A DNA stretch of 64,000 bases from Comamonas sp. B21-038 (GCF_022387135.1 NZ_CP092462.1:1302001-1366000), one strand, 5' to 3'; positions 39,410-49,532 are shown, counted from the stretch's first letter. Numbers and translations: made by a program. Notes: generated from the letters alone by a model not told the origin.

Positions 39410-40785
39410 CGGCCCTGGCGCACCGCGCGAGCGGTCACCCGGTGCAGCAGGACCAGGAAGCAGGCCGCAGCCAGCATCAGCGCACTGGCAGCGCACATCC
39501 AGAAGGCGATCGGCGAACCCATCGCTGCGTGGCCGGCGATGCCGTGGTAGGCGAGCTGAAAGCCGCCCCACAGGCCCACACCCCAGAGCAGGCTGCAGTA
39601 CACCAGCAAAGGGGTGACGGTGATGCGGTAGCTGCGCAGCACAAAGATCGACACCGTCTGGCTGGCATCGGCCAGGTGGTAGAGGCTGACCCAGCCCAGC
39701 AGGCCCAGCGCAATGGCGGCCACCTCTGGCGTTGCGGTGTAGATCGGCACGATCCAGCCCTTGGTCAGCCAGACCAGCAATGCCAGCGTAGCCGCCAAGC
39801 CCATGGCGCTGAACAGGCCCAGAAACACCACCTGGCGCGCCCGCGCCTCATCGCCGGCGCCGCGCCAGTAGCTGGCGCGCGCGCTGGTCGCAATGGCCAG
39901 CGACAGCGGCACCATGTACATCAGCGCGGTGACATTGGCGGCAATCTGGTGCGCGGCCGATGAGGCCGTGCCCATGCGCGCCACGTAGAGCGCCATCAGG
40001 GTGAACGAGGTGATCTCGACCAGGATCGACAGGCTGGCCGGCACCCCCAATTGCGCAAACTGCGCCAAGGTGGGCCAGTGCGGCCGCTCCAGGCGGCGCC
40101 AGATATCGGCCGGTGCATAGACGGACTGGCTGCGCAGCAACCACCAGCCCAGCGCGCAGAGCAGAAAATTGACCACAAAGGTGGCCCAGGCGCAGCCCAG
40201 CACGCCCATTGGCGCCAGGCCCAGGCCACCAAAGGTGAACCAGACGGACAGCGGCAGCTTGACGAGCAAGGACATGGCCTGCAGCCAGGTGACCATCTTG
40301 GGCTTGCCCAGCGACTGGCTCAGCGTGCTGAAGATGCGGAACAGCAGCGCTGCCGGCAGGCTCCAGCCGATGATGGCCAGGTAGCTCCGGACCAGCGATT
40401 GCAGCTCTTGCGGCACCTCGGTCCAGCGCAGGATCGGTGCGGGGTTGAACAGCACGGCCCAACCCAGCAAGGTGGCGGCCAGGCAGATGTAGAGCGACTG
40501 GCGCAGCGAGGCGCCAATCTCGGCATGGCGGCGCGCGCCGTGCATCTCCGACCAGATCGGCATCAGCGCCTGCAGCAGGCCCATCAGCGAGACGTAGACC
40601 GTCACAAAGATGGCCGAGCCCACCGACAGCGCCGCCAGCGAGGCTTCGGCATGGCGGCCGGCGACGATGGTGTCGACGACGCCAAAGCCCATCACGGCAA
40701 TCTGGCCGACAAACACCGTCCCCGCATGCTTGGCCAGCACCCGCATATCGCGGCCTGCCAGCAGGCGCGTCAATCTCTCCCGCAT
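39406..40785 (-). CDS. MATE family efflux transporter
   Basis: 459-residue membrane exporter with about 12 helices, in the NorM-like branch of the MATE family; it uses a sodium or proton gradient to export drugs or organic cations. It starts with FVGQIAVMGFGVVDTIVAGR, a typical MATE helix 1, and has the duplicated six-helix layout. The ATG at 40785 fits best; the frame is open 29 codons upstream. It follows an ArnT-like gene by 8 nt on the same strand, so they probably form an operon. It converges on phoR. Confidence 0.87.
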   Translation of the reverse strand: MRERLTRLLAGRDMRVLAKHAGTVFVGQIAVMGFGVVDTIVAGRHAEASLAALSVGSAIFVTVYVSLMGLLQALMPIWSEMHGARRHAEIGASLRQSLYICLAATLLGWAVLFNPAPILRWTEVPQELQSLVRSYLAIIGWSLPAALLFRIFSTLSQSLGKPKMVTWLQAMSLLVKLPLSVWFTFGGLGLAPMGVLGCAWATFVVNFLLCALGWWLLRSQSVYAPADIWRRLERPHWPTLAQFAQLGVPASLSILVEITSFTLMALYVARMGTASSAAHQIAANVTALMYMVPLSLAIATSARASYWRGAGDEARARQVVFLGLFSAMGLAATLALLVWLTKGWIVPIYTATPEVAAIALGLLGWVSLYHLADASQTVSIFVLRSYRITVTPLLVYCSLLWGVGLWGGFQLAYHGIAGHAAMGSPIAFWMCAASALMLAAACFLVLLHRVTARAVRQGR

Positions 40786-40793
40786 AGACACCG

Positions 40794-42506
40794 TCAATTC
40801 GCTTGACGACGGTAGATGACGATCTCCGCGTTCTTGTCGGTCGGACGGGCCACCGCAGCCAGGCGCTGCCACTCAGGGCCCAGCACCTCGTTGCTCGGGG
40901 TGCGCTGTGACTCCAGCGGCATCGCCAGCCAGTTGCAGGATGCGCTGGCCGGGTCGGTCAAGGTCTTGAGCTGCCAGCCGCCCTGGGCCTGCAGGGCCAC
41001 AATCTGCGAACGGCTCAGGCCCCAGGCGGCCACACAGCCCGCCGATGCGGGCGGCGGCAGCACCTTGGCCAAGGCCTGCACCTGGGCGGTGTAGCTGCGG
41101 CCATAGTCCAGCATCGGCATCCAGATGCTCATCAGCAAGATCCAGCTGAGCACGGTGCCGCCGGCCGGCAGCACCAGGCTGCGCCAGATCTCGGGCCGGT
41201 TGCGGCGGGCACGCCAAAAGGCCAGCGCGCACCAGGCCAGCGTGGCCAGCACGGCCATGACAAACTGGGGCAGCGAGAACTGGGCGACGAAATCGGGGGC
41301 AATGCGCGCCACGTTGGCCGCTGGCTTGGCCGGCGTACCGGTGTAGACCGCCAACCAGATCACCCAGATAGTGATGGCCGCTGCGCTGAAAAAGAGCAGG
41401 GTGAACCAGTCGATCAGCGCTGCCATTGCGCGGCGGAAGGTAGGCAGCGCAAAGGCGGCCAGCGCGGCAAACGCGGGCAGGCCCAGCAGCAGCGCGCGGT
41501 CCGATGGCGTGGTGATGACGGTATTGACCAGCGCCAGGGCGCCCAGCAGGATCGGCAGCCACAGATGGCGGTGCACAAAGCGCCAGTCAGCCACCTGGCG
41601 GCGCCAGATCCACAGGGACCACAGCGCCAGTGGCCAGGCCGGCCAGACATACCAGACCACCAGTTCGAACAGCGGGCGCAGCTGGCGGAAGTTCTCGGCC
41701 GGCAGAATGCGCCACTGCCACTGGTGCAGATAGACCGCGAGCAGCAACGCAGCCACGCCCAGGATGGCGAACACGCCCGCAGCCTGCAGGCTGCGCGCGC
41801 GCAGCTTGGCATCCACCGGGGTCAAGGCCAGAATCAGGGCCACACCCAGACCCAGACAGACCGCGTAGGTGGGCGCGCCACTCAGCGCCAGCATCACCAG
41901 GCCTATCGCACCGACGCACAGCGGCGTGGCAAAGCGGATCGGAATGCAAGCGGCGGCGTAGAACACGAAACAGACGCCCGACAGTTGCACCACATAGCTG
42001 CTGGCTTCATGCGAAGGCTGTGCCAGACCCAGGCAGGCAATCAGTGCGAGCAGGCCGCCATCGGCCATGGCGCGCGCATAGTCAATCTCGTTGGCTTCGC
42101 CACCAAAGGCAAAGGCCACCGGGCCAGCGCCCGGGCTGCGCGCCAGGTAGTACACCGCATACCAGGTGGCCATCAGCGCCAGCCAGAGCAGCGCGGCAAA
42201 CGGCAGGCGGCTGGCCAGCTCGGGCGACATGACGTCGCCAAAAGCCTGGATCGCCCAGGCGCCCAGCCAGTAGGGAATCAGGCCCTCGGTGTCCGGGCTC
42301 AAGCCCAGAATCTCTGGTGCCAGCCACGGTGTCCGCCCCTCCGCCAAGGCCAGCGCGTAGCCATAGCTGGTGATGTCCAAGGTCTTCCAGGGCGCGCGGG
42401 CCACAAAGCCGGGCACCACATAGGCCAGGCACAGCAGCAGCAGGAGTGCACGCGGCAGCGGACGGACAGCAGCTTGGGAGACGATGGCAGGGGTCGGAAA
42501 ATTCAC
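40794..42506 (-). CDS. ArnT-like polytopic glycosyltransferase (unassigned)
   Basis: 570-residue membrane protein with about 12 helices and a small C-terminal soluble part. Layout and the N-terminal extracytoplasmic loop (PWKTLDITSYGYALALAEG, LAPEIL) resemble ArnT/PMT-family enzymes that move sugars from undecaprenyl phosphate. I see no certain catalytic signature, so the call is tentative. The C-terminal domain has PPPASAGCVAAWGLSRSQI. The GTG start at 42506 lacks a clear Shine-Dalgarno. Pairing with a MATE exporter may reflect envelope glycan handling or be chance. Confidence 0.6.
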   Translation of the reverse strand: MNFPTPAIVSQAAVRPLPRALLLLLCLAYVVPGFVARAPWKTLDITSYGYALALAEGRTPWLAPEILGLSPDTEGLIPYWLGAWAIQAFGDVMSPELASRLPFAALLWLALMATWYAVYYLARSPGAGPVAFAFGGEANEIDYARAMADGGLLALIACLGLAQPSHEASSYVVQLSGVCFVFYAAACIPIRFATPLCVGAIGLVMLALSGAPTYAVCLGLGVALILALTPVDAKLRARSLQAAGVFAILGVAALLLAVYLHQWQWRILPAENFRQLRPLFELVVWYVWPAWPLALWSLWIWRRQVADWRFVHRHLWLPILLGALALVNTVITTPSDRALLLGLPAFAALAAFALPTFRRAMAALIDWFTLLFFSAAAITIWVIWLAVYTGTPAKPAANVARIAPDFVAQFSLPQFVMAVLATLAWCALAFWRARRNRPEIWRSLVLPAGGTVLSWILLMSIWMPMLDYGRSYTAQVQALAKVLPPPASAGCVAAWGLSRSQIVALQAQGGWQLKTLTDPASASCNWLAMPLESQRTPSNEVLGPEWQRLAAVARPTDKNAEIVIYRRQAN

Positions 42507-42601
42507 ACCGGGGTACCAGAGGTGGCAAGGCTCAGCAGCTTATCAGGCCCTGCGCCAGAAATGTAGGAGAACCGCGCATCGCCTGCGGGTCAATCAACGG
42601 G

Positions 42602-42640
42602 GCAAATAAAAAAAGGCAGCACGTTTTCGCACTGCCTTTT
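42602..42640 (-). terminator. Intrinsic terminator of the L31 gene
   Basis: A 9-bp stem (AAAAGGCAG at 42611-42619 with CTGCCTTTT at 42632-42640) is followed on the minus strand by a T-rich run. It sits 58 nt after the L31 stop. Confidence 0.8.
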
Positions 42641-42697
42641 GCTTTGCAAGACAAAAGGGCGCTGGGCTTTGCAGCCGCACCCTTTGGAGCCTGCAAA

Positions 42698-42943
42698 TTA
42701 CTTCTTGCCGAAACGGTTGCGGAAACGCTCCACACGGCCGCCCATGTTGTCCACCGACTTTTGGGTGCCGGTGTAGAAAGGGTGCGACTCAGACGAGGTA
42801 TCCAGCTTGAACAGCGGGTATTCCTTGCCTTCGAAGGTTTCGGTTTCCTTGGTGTTCACGCAGGAGCGGGTCACAAACTTGAAGCCGTTGGACAGGTCCA
42901 CGAACAACACTTCGCGGTAGTCTGGGTGAATGCCTTCTTTCAT
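42698..42943 (-). CDS. rpmE2: 50S ribosomal protein L31, type B
   Basis: 81-residue L31 of the type B (zinc-free) class: it has only one Cys (SCVN) instead of the four-Cys zinc site, and carries the [15 protein letters not shown] and [21 protein letters not shown] motifs. In many bacteria the zinc-free form replaces the zinc form under zinc limitation under Zur control; I saw no clear Zur site here, and it may be the only L31. It is monocistronic, with its own terminator. Confidence 0.95.
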   Translation of the reverse strand: MKEGIHPDYREVLFVDLSNGFKFVTRSCVNTKETETFEGKEYPLFKLDTSSESHPFYTGTQKSVDNMGGRVERFRNRFGKK

Positions 42944-43670
42944 GATTCTTCCTTAGGTCAAGTGCGGGAGCCGTGCCAAGCCGGATGCAACCTCTGCATC
43001 CCAGTAAACTGGGCGTACTTTCCGCAATAAAAGCCCTCCATTATTGCATATGGTGGCTTTGTCTGCTGCAAAACCTCTGGTTTCAGTCGGCTGATGGGTG
43101 GCCGGCCTGAGGCTGAAGTATTGCAGCGCTCGGATTGACAGGGCTTGAGGCCTGCTGGCGCCCCACACGATGGCTGCCCGGCGCCACTGGAAAGAACAGC
43201 AGCCGGGCACACGAATCTGTTCAGAACCGGCGATCGCGCTTTGGCGGGCTCTGTCGCCCGGGCGGGGCAGGTGGTGGCGGCGCAGCACCCAGCCGGCCCA
43301 AAAGGGCACAACGCAGGCAGCCATCGGCGGGGCACCGGGCGTCGAGGAAAGGATCCAGCGGACAACGGACTGCGCGTACCGTAGCCGCCGACTAGCCGCA
43401 TCTCCCGCAGATTCTGAGGGCCCCTTTGGCCGGACGCCGATAACAGGGTCTGGCGGCCACTGGGTGGGGCACAGCGGGTCAGTGCAGATTTGCGACCAGT
43501 AACTTGCGCTTATCGTTTTATAAGTAGGTGTTTTGATCTGGTCATCGAATGTCCATAGAAATTACAAACTAATCCCAATATTTGCTACCAGACTGCAGGC
43601 TTTGTTTCAAGACTCCTGCTTGCGCGGCGATGGCTGCGCTAGCGGGGGACCTAGGCAGGGAGGGAGCAGG
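42944..43670. other. 727-nt region without recognisable genes
   Basis: Between the divergent L31 and macA genes I see no credible coding region: open frames are short and have odd composition. It holds CCCAGT-AA-ACTGGG (a 14-nt inverted repeat near 43001-43014) and TGGCGCC/GGCGCCA and GCCCGGC/GCCGGGC inverted repeats near 43156-43208. The last 150 nt before macA are AT-richer, with TATAAG at 43519, and probably hold its promoter. It could host a small RNA or be decayed sequence. Confidence 0.5.
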
Positions 43671-44858
43671 GTGTCCAAACGCAAAGGGGTGTTAGTGGCA
43701 GCGCTGGTTGCCGCAGGTGTGCTGGTGGCGGGCTGCTTCTGGTTGTCGGCCAGGTCGGCGACTGCGCCGTTGTACGCTACGGCAATGGTGACCACCACAG
43801 ACCTGCGCCAGACCGTGTTGGCCGTGGGCCGTCTGCGTGCGAAGGAGCTGGTGGCCGTCGGTGCGCAGGTTTCCGGCCAGGTGCAGCATTTGCATGTGGC
43901 GCTGGGCCAGCAGGTCAAGACCGGCGACTTGATTGCCGAGGTCGATGCACAGCCCCAGCAGGTGGCGCTGAGCAATGCCCGGGCGGCGCTGGCATCGCTG
44001 CAGGCGCAGTTGGCGGCCCGCGAGGCTGCCAGGCTGCAGGCGCAACTGGGTTACCAGCGCGAGCAAATGCTGCTGCAAGGCGAGGCGACCGCCCAGGCCA
44101 CCTACGAGGCTGCCAAGGCCGCGTTGGTGACTGCCCAGGCGGAGGTGCGTTCGCTCGGCGCGCAGATCGAGCAGGCACGCTTGCAGGTGGAGACGGCACG
44201 CATCAACCTGGGCTACACGCGCATCGTTGCGCCGATGGACGGCATGGTGGTGGCGGTGGTCACCAAGCAGGGCCAGACCCTCAACGCCTTCCAGACCACG
44301 CCCAATATCGTGATGCTGGCCAAGCTCGATGTGATGACCGTGAGGGCGGAAATATCGGAGGCCGACGTGCACAAGATTGCGCCCGGCCAGGCGGTGACAT
44401 TTACCACCCTGGGCCAGCCCGGAGTGGCCCACCAGGCGACGGTTGAACGGGTCGAGCCCGCGCCGGAATCCATCGTCAACGATGTGGGTGCAGGCGCCAG
44501 CCCCGGCGGCAACGAGGGTGCCGCGACACGGGCGGTTTACTACAACGCGCTGTTCGATGTGGCCAACCCGGATGGGCAATTGCGACCGTCGATGACGGTA
44601 CAGGTGAGCATTCTGGTGGAGGAGGCGCTACAGGCGCTGCAGGTGCCCAATGCCGCATTGGGGGCACGAGATGCGGAGGGTTTGTACAGCGTGCGGGTGC
44701 GCGATGCGGCAGGCGGTGTGGCCAGCCGGCAGGTCCGCATCGGCTTGCAGACCCATTCGCAGACGCAGGTGCTGGAGGGCCTGGCGCCAGGCGAAGAGGT
44801 GGTGCTGGGCGAGGCCTTGCCCAGTGAGGGGCCGGCCGGCGGGCTGCTGGGGTTCTGA
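43671..44858 (+). CDS. macA: MacA-like membrane fusion protein
   Basis: 396-residue periplasmic adaptor of a tripartite exporter. The N-terminus is a hydrophobic segment (residues 6-27) ending in a lipobox-like VAGC (Cys22), so it may be lipid-anchored. Then come the lipoyl half-motifs (GQVQHLHVALGQQVKTGDLI and YTRIVAPMDGMVVAVV), a long coiled coil (about 80-170), a beta-barrel and a C-terminal domain. The GTG at 43671 follows a purine-rich GGGAGGGAG; upstream residues in frame do not look coding. It is followed by macB one base later. Confidence 0.87.
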   Translation: MSKRKGVLVAALVAAGVLVAGCFWLSARSATAPLYATAMVTTTDLRQTVLAVGRLRAKELVAVGAQVSGQVQHLHVALGQQVKTGDLIAEVDAQPQQVALSNARAALASLQAQLAAREAARLQAQLGYQREQMLLQGEATAQATYEAAKAALVTAQAEVRSLGAQIEQARLQVETARINLGYTRIVAPMDGMVVAVVTKQGQTLNAFQTTPNIVMLAKLDVMTVRAEISEADVHKIAPGQAVTFTTLGQPGVAHQATVERVEPAPESIVNDVGAGASPGGNEGAATRAVYYNALFDVANPDGQLRPSMTVQVSILVEEALQALQVPNAALGARDAEGLYSVRVRDAAGGVASRQVRIGLQTHSQTQVLEGLAPGEEVVLGEALPSEGPAGGLLGF

Positions 44859-44859
44859 G

Positions 44860-46809
44860 ATGCGCACTGCACTTCTGGAAATGCGCTGCCTGCGGCGCGA
44901 GTTCCCGGCCGGCGATGGCGCGGTGGCGGTGCTCAAGGACATCAACCTGCGCATTGATGCTGGAGAGATGGTGGCCATCGTCGGCGCCTCGGGTTCGGGC
45001 AAGTCGAGCCTGATGAATATCCTGGGCTGTCTGGACCGTGCCACGAGTGGCAGTTACTGCATTGCCGGGCGCGATGTATCGGCACTGGCGCCCGATGCGC
45101 TGGCAGCGCTGCGCCGCGAGAGCTTTGGCTTCATCTTTCAGCGCTACCACCTGCTGGCCGATCTATCGGCCCAGGGCAATGTCGTACTGCCAGCGGTCTA
45201 TGCGGGCCTGGCCACGGCGGACCGCCAGGCGCGGGCCCAGGCGCTGCTCGAGCGCCTGGGTCTGGCAGACTGCATGCAGCATCGGCCAGCGCAGCTCTCA
45301 GGTGGCCAGCAGCAGCGTGTGTCGATTGCCCGGGCGCTGATGAACGGCGGCACCGTGATTTTGGCGGACGAGCCCACCGGTGCGTTGGACAAGGCCAGCG
45401 GCCAGGAGGTCATGCGTATTCTGCAGGAGCTCCATGCCGACGGCCACACCGTGATTCTGGTGACCCATGACATGGGCGTGGCCGCCCACGCCGAGCGCAT
45501 CATCGAGCTCAGTGACGGTGAAGTGTTAGCCGACCGGCAACTGCGCCAGGCGCAGCCAAAGCAGCAGGCCAAGGCTATCGCTGCCCAACGTGGCAACTCA
45601 GCGCTGCCAGCCTGGAGTCATCGCCTGTTTGAGGCAATGCATATGGCGATGCGTGCGCTGGCTGCCCATCGCCTGCGCAGCTTTCTGACGATGCTGGGCA
45701 TCATCATCGGTATTGCGGCGGTGGTCTTTGTCGTGGCGCTGGGGCGCGGCGCGCAGGACCAGGTGCTGGCCCAAATCGATAGCCTGGGCACCAGCACCTT
45801 GGAGATCTACCCCGGCCGGGATTTTGGCGACCCCAACGCCGGATCAGTGAACACCTTGGTCGCTGGCGATGTGCAGGCGCTGGCTGCACAAACCTATGTG
45901 GACAGTGCCTCTCCCAGCCTGTCGGTGCCAGTCACTGCCCTTTACAGAGAGCGTGCCGCGTCGGCCCAGATCAACGGCGTGGGCGCGGACCACTGGCGCG
46001 TGCTAGGGCTTCGGCTGGCCGCCGGACGTTTCTTCAACGAGAGTGAGGTCGAGCGCAATGCGCAGGTCACGGTCATCGACCAGCGGGCTGCGCGTGCGCT
46101 GTTTCCGCATCAGCCGTCGCCGTTGGGGGAGACTGTGCTGCTGGGCCGCATGCCGGCCGAGGTCATTGGCGTACTGGCACCGGAGACCCACAGCTTCGCA
46201 GGCCCCACGCCGAACTTTCTGGTGCCCTACACCGCCGTGTACGCACGCCTGGGCGGAAAGCACCACCTTGACAGCATCCGGCTGCGCATTGCCGATACGG
46301 TGCCCCTCGAGGCGGCCCAGCAGGCAGTGACGGCCTTGCTGACCGCGCGCCATGGCAGCCAGGATTTCTCTATTTTCAACGCCGACCAGATCCGCGAAGC
46401 GGTGAGCCGCACCGGCCGGGTGCTGACCTTGCTGATTTCATCCATCGCGGCGATTGCGCTGCTGGTCGGCGGCGTGGGGGTGATGAACATCATGCTGGTG
46501 TCGGTGACGGAGCGCACACGCGAGATCGGCGTGCGCATGGCCATCGGTGCCCGCCAGTCGGACATCCTGCAGCAGTTTCTGATCGAGGCCGTGCTCGTAT
46601 GCCTGGTGGGCGGTCTGCTGGGCATCGGGCTGGCGCTGGGTGTGGGTGCGCTGGTCAGCTTGCTGCATGCGCCGTGGCAGCTGTCGTTCAGCGCCACCTC
46701 CATCGCGGGGGCAGTGGCCAGTGCGTCGCTGATCGGCATCGGCTTCGGCTTTTTGCCCGCGCGTGCGGCAGCGCGGCTCGATCCTGTCCAGGCACTGGCA
46801 AGGGACTGA
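44860..46809 (+). CDS. macB: MacB-like ABC transporter (ATPase and permease)
   Basis: 649-residue MacB-type fusion, close to E. coli MacB at 648. The ATPase comes first: Walker A GASGSGKSS at 42-50, signature [15 protein letters not shown], Walker B VILADEPTGALD and THDMGVAAHAERI. A first membrane helix lies near residue 270 (FLTMLGIIIGIAAVVFVVAL), then a periplasmic MacB_PCD domain, and three helices in the C-terminal FtsX domain (GGVGVMNIMLVSVTERTREIG). It expels macrolides, toxins or heme-type molecules in family members. It is followed 3 nt later by the outer membrane factor. Confidence 0.93.
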   Translation: MRTALLEMRCLRREFPAGDGAVAVLKDINLRIDAGEMVAIVGASGSGKSSLMNILGCLDRATSGSYCIAGRDVSALAPDALAALRRESFGFIFQRYHLLADLSAQGNVVLPAVYAGLATADRQARAQALLERLGLADCMQHRPAQLSGGQQQRVSIARALMNGGTVILADEPTGALDKASGQEVMRILQELHADGHTVILVTHDMGVAAHAERIIELSDGEVLADRQLRQAQPKQQAKAIAAQRGNSALPAWSHRLFEAMHMAMRALAAHRLRSFLTMLGIIIGIAAVVFVVALGRGAQDQVLAQIDSLGTSTLEIYPGRDFGDPNAGSVNTLVAGDVQALAAQTYVDSASPSLSVPVTALYRERAASAQINGVGADHWRVLGLRLAAGRFFNESEVERNAQVTVIDQRAARALFPHQPSPLGETVLLGRMPAEVIGVLAPETHSFAGPTPNFLVPYTAVYARLGGKHHLDSIRLRIADTVPLEAAQQAVTALLTARHGSQDFSIFNADQIREAVSRTGRVLTLLISSIAAIALLVGGVGVMNIMLVSVTERTREIGVRMAIGARQSDILQQFLIEAVLVCLVGGLLGIGLALGVGALVSLLHAPWQLSFSATSIAGAVASASLIGIGFGFLPARAAARLDPVQALARD

Positions 46810-46812
46810 CCT

Positions 46813-48216
46813 ATGCGGCGTACTACGTTATGGATCACCGTGTTGGCAGGCAGTGCGCTGGCAGGCTGTGCAGCGCCTGTCCGCACGCCCTATGTGCCGC
46901 CAGCAGTGGCCTTGCCCGCGCAGTTTGTGCATGCCGAACAAGAGGCGGCCGTTCCGCAGGAGCCGAGCTGGTGGCGCGCATTCGCTGACCCTCAGCTCGA
47001 TGCCTGGATCGATCTCGCGCTGGCGCGCAACAGCGACTTGGCTGCAGCCGCGATTCGCGTGCGGCGGGCTGTGCTGGAGGCGCAGCTGGCAGCGCGTGCG
47101 CTTGTGCCGACGCCGTCACTATCGCTGGCTGGCACTGCCACGCAGCCTTTGTCGGGTGATGCCCGGGGCCTCACGACAAACGCCAATGCCCAGCTGGGGC
47201 TGAGCTGGGAGCTCGATCTTTTTGACCGTCTTGGCGCGCAGCGCGATGCTGCTGCATGGGAGGCGCAGGCCAGCTGTGAGGATCTGGATGCGGTGGCCCT
47301 GTCCATGGTCGGCTCGGTGGCCAATCTTTACTGGCAGATCGGATGGGCGAACGAACGCATCGGCCATGCGCAGCACAGCCTGGCCTATGCCCAGCGGATA
47401 CAGGCCTTGGTGGCTTTGCGTTACCGCAGTGGCGCAGATTCTCGTCTGGCCTTGCGCGAGGCGGAGCAGGCGGTGGCGCAGCAGCAGGTGGCGCTCAGCC
47501 AGTTGGTGCAGAGCAGGGCAGAGCTGCGCCAGACACTGATGGTGCTCTTCAACGGCGCGCCGCCCGGTCTTGAGGCGGAGCCACCGCGCTTGCCGGCCAA
47601 CGCCCTGCCGCCTGTCAGTGCAGGGCTGCCAGCCGAACTGCTGGGCCGCCGGCCGGACCTGCGCGCGGCCGAGCTGCGGCTGCGGGCCGCACTGGCGTCC
47701 AGCGATGCCGCTGCAGCGCGCCTGTATCCGACGCTGTCGTTGACGGGGTCGCTGGGCACATCCAGCCAGGCACTGTTGCAGGTGCTGGCCAACCCTGTGG
47801 CCAGCTTGGGCGCCAACCTGAGCTTGCCCTTCCTCAACGCACGGGAGCTTGGCCTGGCTGCCGACATCGCCCGCACGCGCCATGAGGAGGCGGTACTGAA
47901 TTTTGGCAAGACCCTCTATGGTGCGCTGGCCGAAGTCGACAAGGCGCTGTCGGCGCGCGCGCAGCAGATGCAGCAATTGGACTGGTTGCGCCTGGCGCTT
48001 GAAGAGAGCCAGCAGATAGAGCGCCTCTACGCCATGCGCTACCGGGCCGGGCAGGCGCCGCTGCGTGAATGGCTCGATGCCCAGGAGCGCCTGCGCAGCA
48101 GTGAATTGGCCCATGGGTCGGCACGCCTGGCGCTGCTGCAAAGCCATCTGGCTTTGCAGCAGGCCTTGGGCGGTGGCGTGGACGGCGTGGCCGGGGTCCT
48201 GAGCGCTGCGCCATGA
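46813..48216 (+). CDS. Outer membrane factor lipoprotein (NodT/RND type)
   Basis: 467-residue TolC-like outer membrane channel. It is a lipoprotein by its lipobox LAGC with Cys19, and carries the duplicated OEP repeat (WWRAFADPQLDAWIDLALARN near residue 50; second repeat near 270, LGRRPDLRAAELRLRAA). The GRRPDL motif is typical of the NodT/OprM group. It completes the macA-macB exporter, so this is a dedicated three-part system instead of one relying on a shared TolC. Its end runs into a terminator shared with rho. Confidence 0.9.
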   Translation: MRRTTLWITVLAGSALAGCAAPVRTPYVPPAVALPAQFVHAEQEAAVPQEPSWWRAFADPQLDAWIDLALARNSDLAAAAIRVRRAVLEAQLAARALVPTPSLSLAGTATQPLSGDARGLTTNANAQLGLSWELDLFDRLGAQRDAAAWEAQASCEDLDAVALSMVGSVANLYWQIGWANERIGHAQHSLAYAQRIQALVALRYRSGADSRLALREAEQAVAQQQVALSQLVQSRAELRQTLMVLFNGAPPGLEAEPPRLPANALPPVSAGLPAELLGRRPDLRAAELRLRAALASSDAAAARLYPTLSLTGSLGTSSQALLQVLANPVASLGANLSLPFLNARELGLAADIARTRHEEAVLNFGKTLYGALAEVDKALSARAQQMQQLDWLRLALEESQQIERLYAMRYRAGQAPLREWLDAQERLRSSELAHGSARLALLQSHLALQQALGGGVDGVAGVLSAAP

Positions 48217-48219
48217 AAA

Positions 48220-48243
48220 AACCCTCCGTGTGGGCGGAGGGTT
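48220..48243 (-). terminator. Intrinsic terminator of rho
   Basis: A 9-bp stem (AACCCTCCG at 48220-48228 with CGGAGGGTT at 48235-48243) is followed on the minus strand by TTTTTT. It ends rho transcripts just past the stop codon and starts only 3 nt past the end of the converging outer membrane factor gene. Confidence 0.85.
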
Positions 48244-48269
48244 GGCAGGCGCGAGGGCGCTGAAGGGGG

Positions 48270-49532
48270 TTAGCCGCCTCGGCGCATCATGTCGAAGAAC
48301 TCGACATTGCTCTTGGTCTGCTTCATGTTCTTGATCATCAGCTCCATCGACTCGATCTCGTCCATGTTGTACATGAACTGGCGCAGGATGCGGGTCTTTT
48401 GCAGGATCTCGGGGGCCAGCAGCATCTCTTCGCGTCGGGTGCCGCTCTTGTTGAGCTCGATGGCGGGGAAGACGCGCTTTTCGTACAGGCGGCGGCTCAG
48501 GTGCAGTTCGCTGTTGCCGGTGCCCTTGAATTCTTCAAAGATCACTTCGTCCATGCGGCTGCCGGTGTCGACCAGGGCGGTGGCGATGATGGTGAGCGAG
48601 CCACCTTCTTCGACATTGCGGGCCGCGCCAAAGAAGCGCTTGGGGCGCTGCAGTGCATTGGCGTCCACACCACCGGAGAGCACCTTGCCCGACGAGGGCA
48701 CGACGTTGTTGTAGGCGCGGGCCAGGCGGGTGATGGAGTCGAGCATGATGACGACGTCCTGGCCCATTTCCACCAGGCGCTTGGCGCGCTCGATGACCAT
48801 CTCGGCCACGTGCACGTGGCGGGCGGCGGGTTCGTCAAAGGTCGATGCAATGATCTCGCCCTTGACCGAGCGCTGCATTTCCGTCACTTCTTCAGGGCGC
48901 TCGTCAATGAGCAGCACCATCATGTGCACATCGGGGTAGTTGGCGGTGATGGCGTGTGCAATGCTTTGCATCATCATGGTCTTGCCGCTCTTGGGGGGCG
49001 CGACGATCAGTGCGCGCTGGCCACGGCCCACAGGCGCAATGATGTCGATCAGGCGGCCGGTGATGTTTTCCTCGGCCTTGATGTCACGCTCCAGACGCAG
49101 CTGTTCCTTGGGGAACAGCGGGGTCAGGTTCTCGAACATCATCTTGTGCTTGTTCTGCTCAGGGGGCAGACCATTGACCTTGTCGAGCTTGGTCAGGGCA
49201 AAGTAGCGCTCGCCATCCTTGGGGGTGCGCACTTCGCCTTCAATCATGTCGCCGGTGTGCAGATTGAAGCGGCGCACCTGGCTGGGGGAGATGTAGATGT
49301 CGTCGGTGCTGGCGGTGAAGCTGGTATCGAGGCTTCGCAGAAAGCCAAATCCATCAGGGAGGATTTCCAGAACGCCATCGGCAAAAACCTGTTCACCGGC
49401 TTTGGCCCGCTTCTTGATGATCGCAAACATCAACTCCTGTTTGCGCATGCGGCCAGTATTTTCAATTTCAAGCTCTTCTGCCAGCTTGAGGACTTCAGAC
49501 ACGTGCAGTGCCTTGAGCTCATTTAAGTGCAT
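48270..49532 (-). CDS. rho: Transcription termination factor Rho
   Basis: 420-residue Rho helicase. An N-terminal RNA-binding domain (starting [20 protein letters not shown], with the OSB primary site GFGFLRS near residue 63) precedes the ATPase: P-loop [12 protein letters not shown] (near 180), [13 protein letters not shown] and the Q and R loops ([14 protein letters not shown]). No insertion is seen. It is in minus orientation downstream of trxA, the conserved trxA-rho order, and ends at an intrinsic terminator. Confidence 0.97.
   Translation of the reverse strand: MHLNELKALHVSEVLKLAEELEIENTGRMRKQELMFAIIKKRAKAGEQVFADGVLEILPDGFGFLRSLDTSFTASTDDIYISPSQVRRFNLHTGDMIEGEVRTPKDGERYFALTKLDKVNGLPPEQNKHKMMFENLTPLFPKEQLRLERDIKAEENITGRLIDIIAPVGRGQRALIVAPPKSGKTMMMQSIAHAITANYPDVHMMVLLIDERPEEVTEMQRSVKGEIIASTFDEPAARHVHVAEMVIERAKRLVEMGQDVVIMLDSITRLARAYNNVVPSSGKVLSGGVDANALQRPKRFFGAARNVEEGGSLTIIATALVDTGSRMDEVIFEEFKGTGNSELHLSRRLYEKRVFPAIELNKSGTRREEMLLAPEILQKTRILRQFMYNMDEIESMELMIKNMKQTKSNVEFFDMMRRGG

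Noticed and set aside
42958..43401. 147-codon frame on the minus strand in the L31-macA gap
   Set aside because: Unusual Cys/Pro/Arg composition with no recognisable fold or good ribosome-binding site; kept as non-coding.
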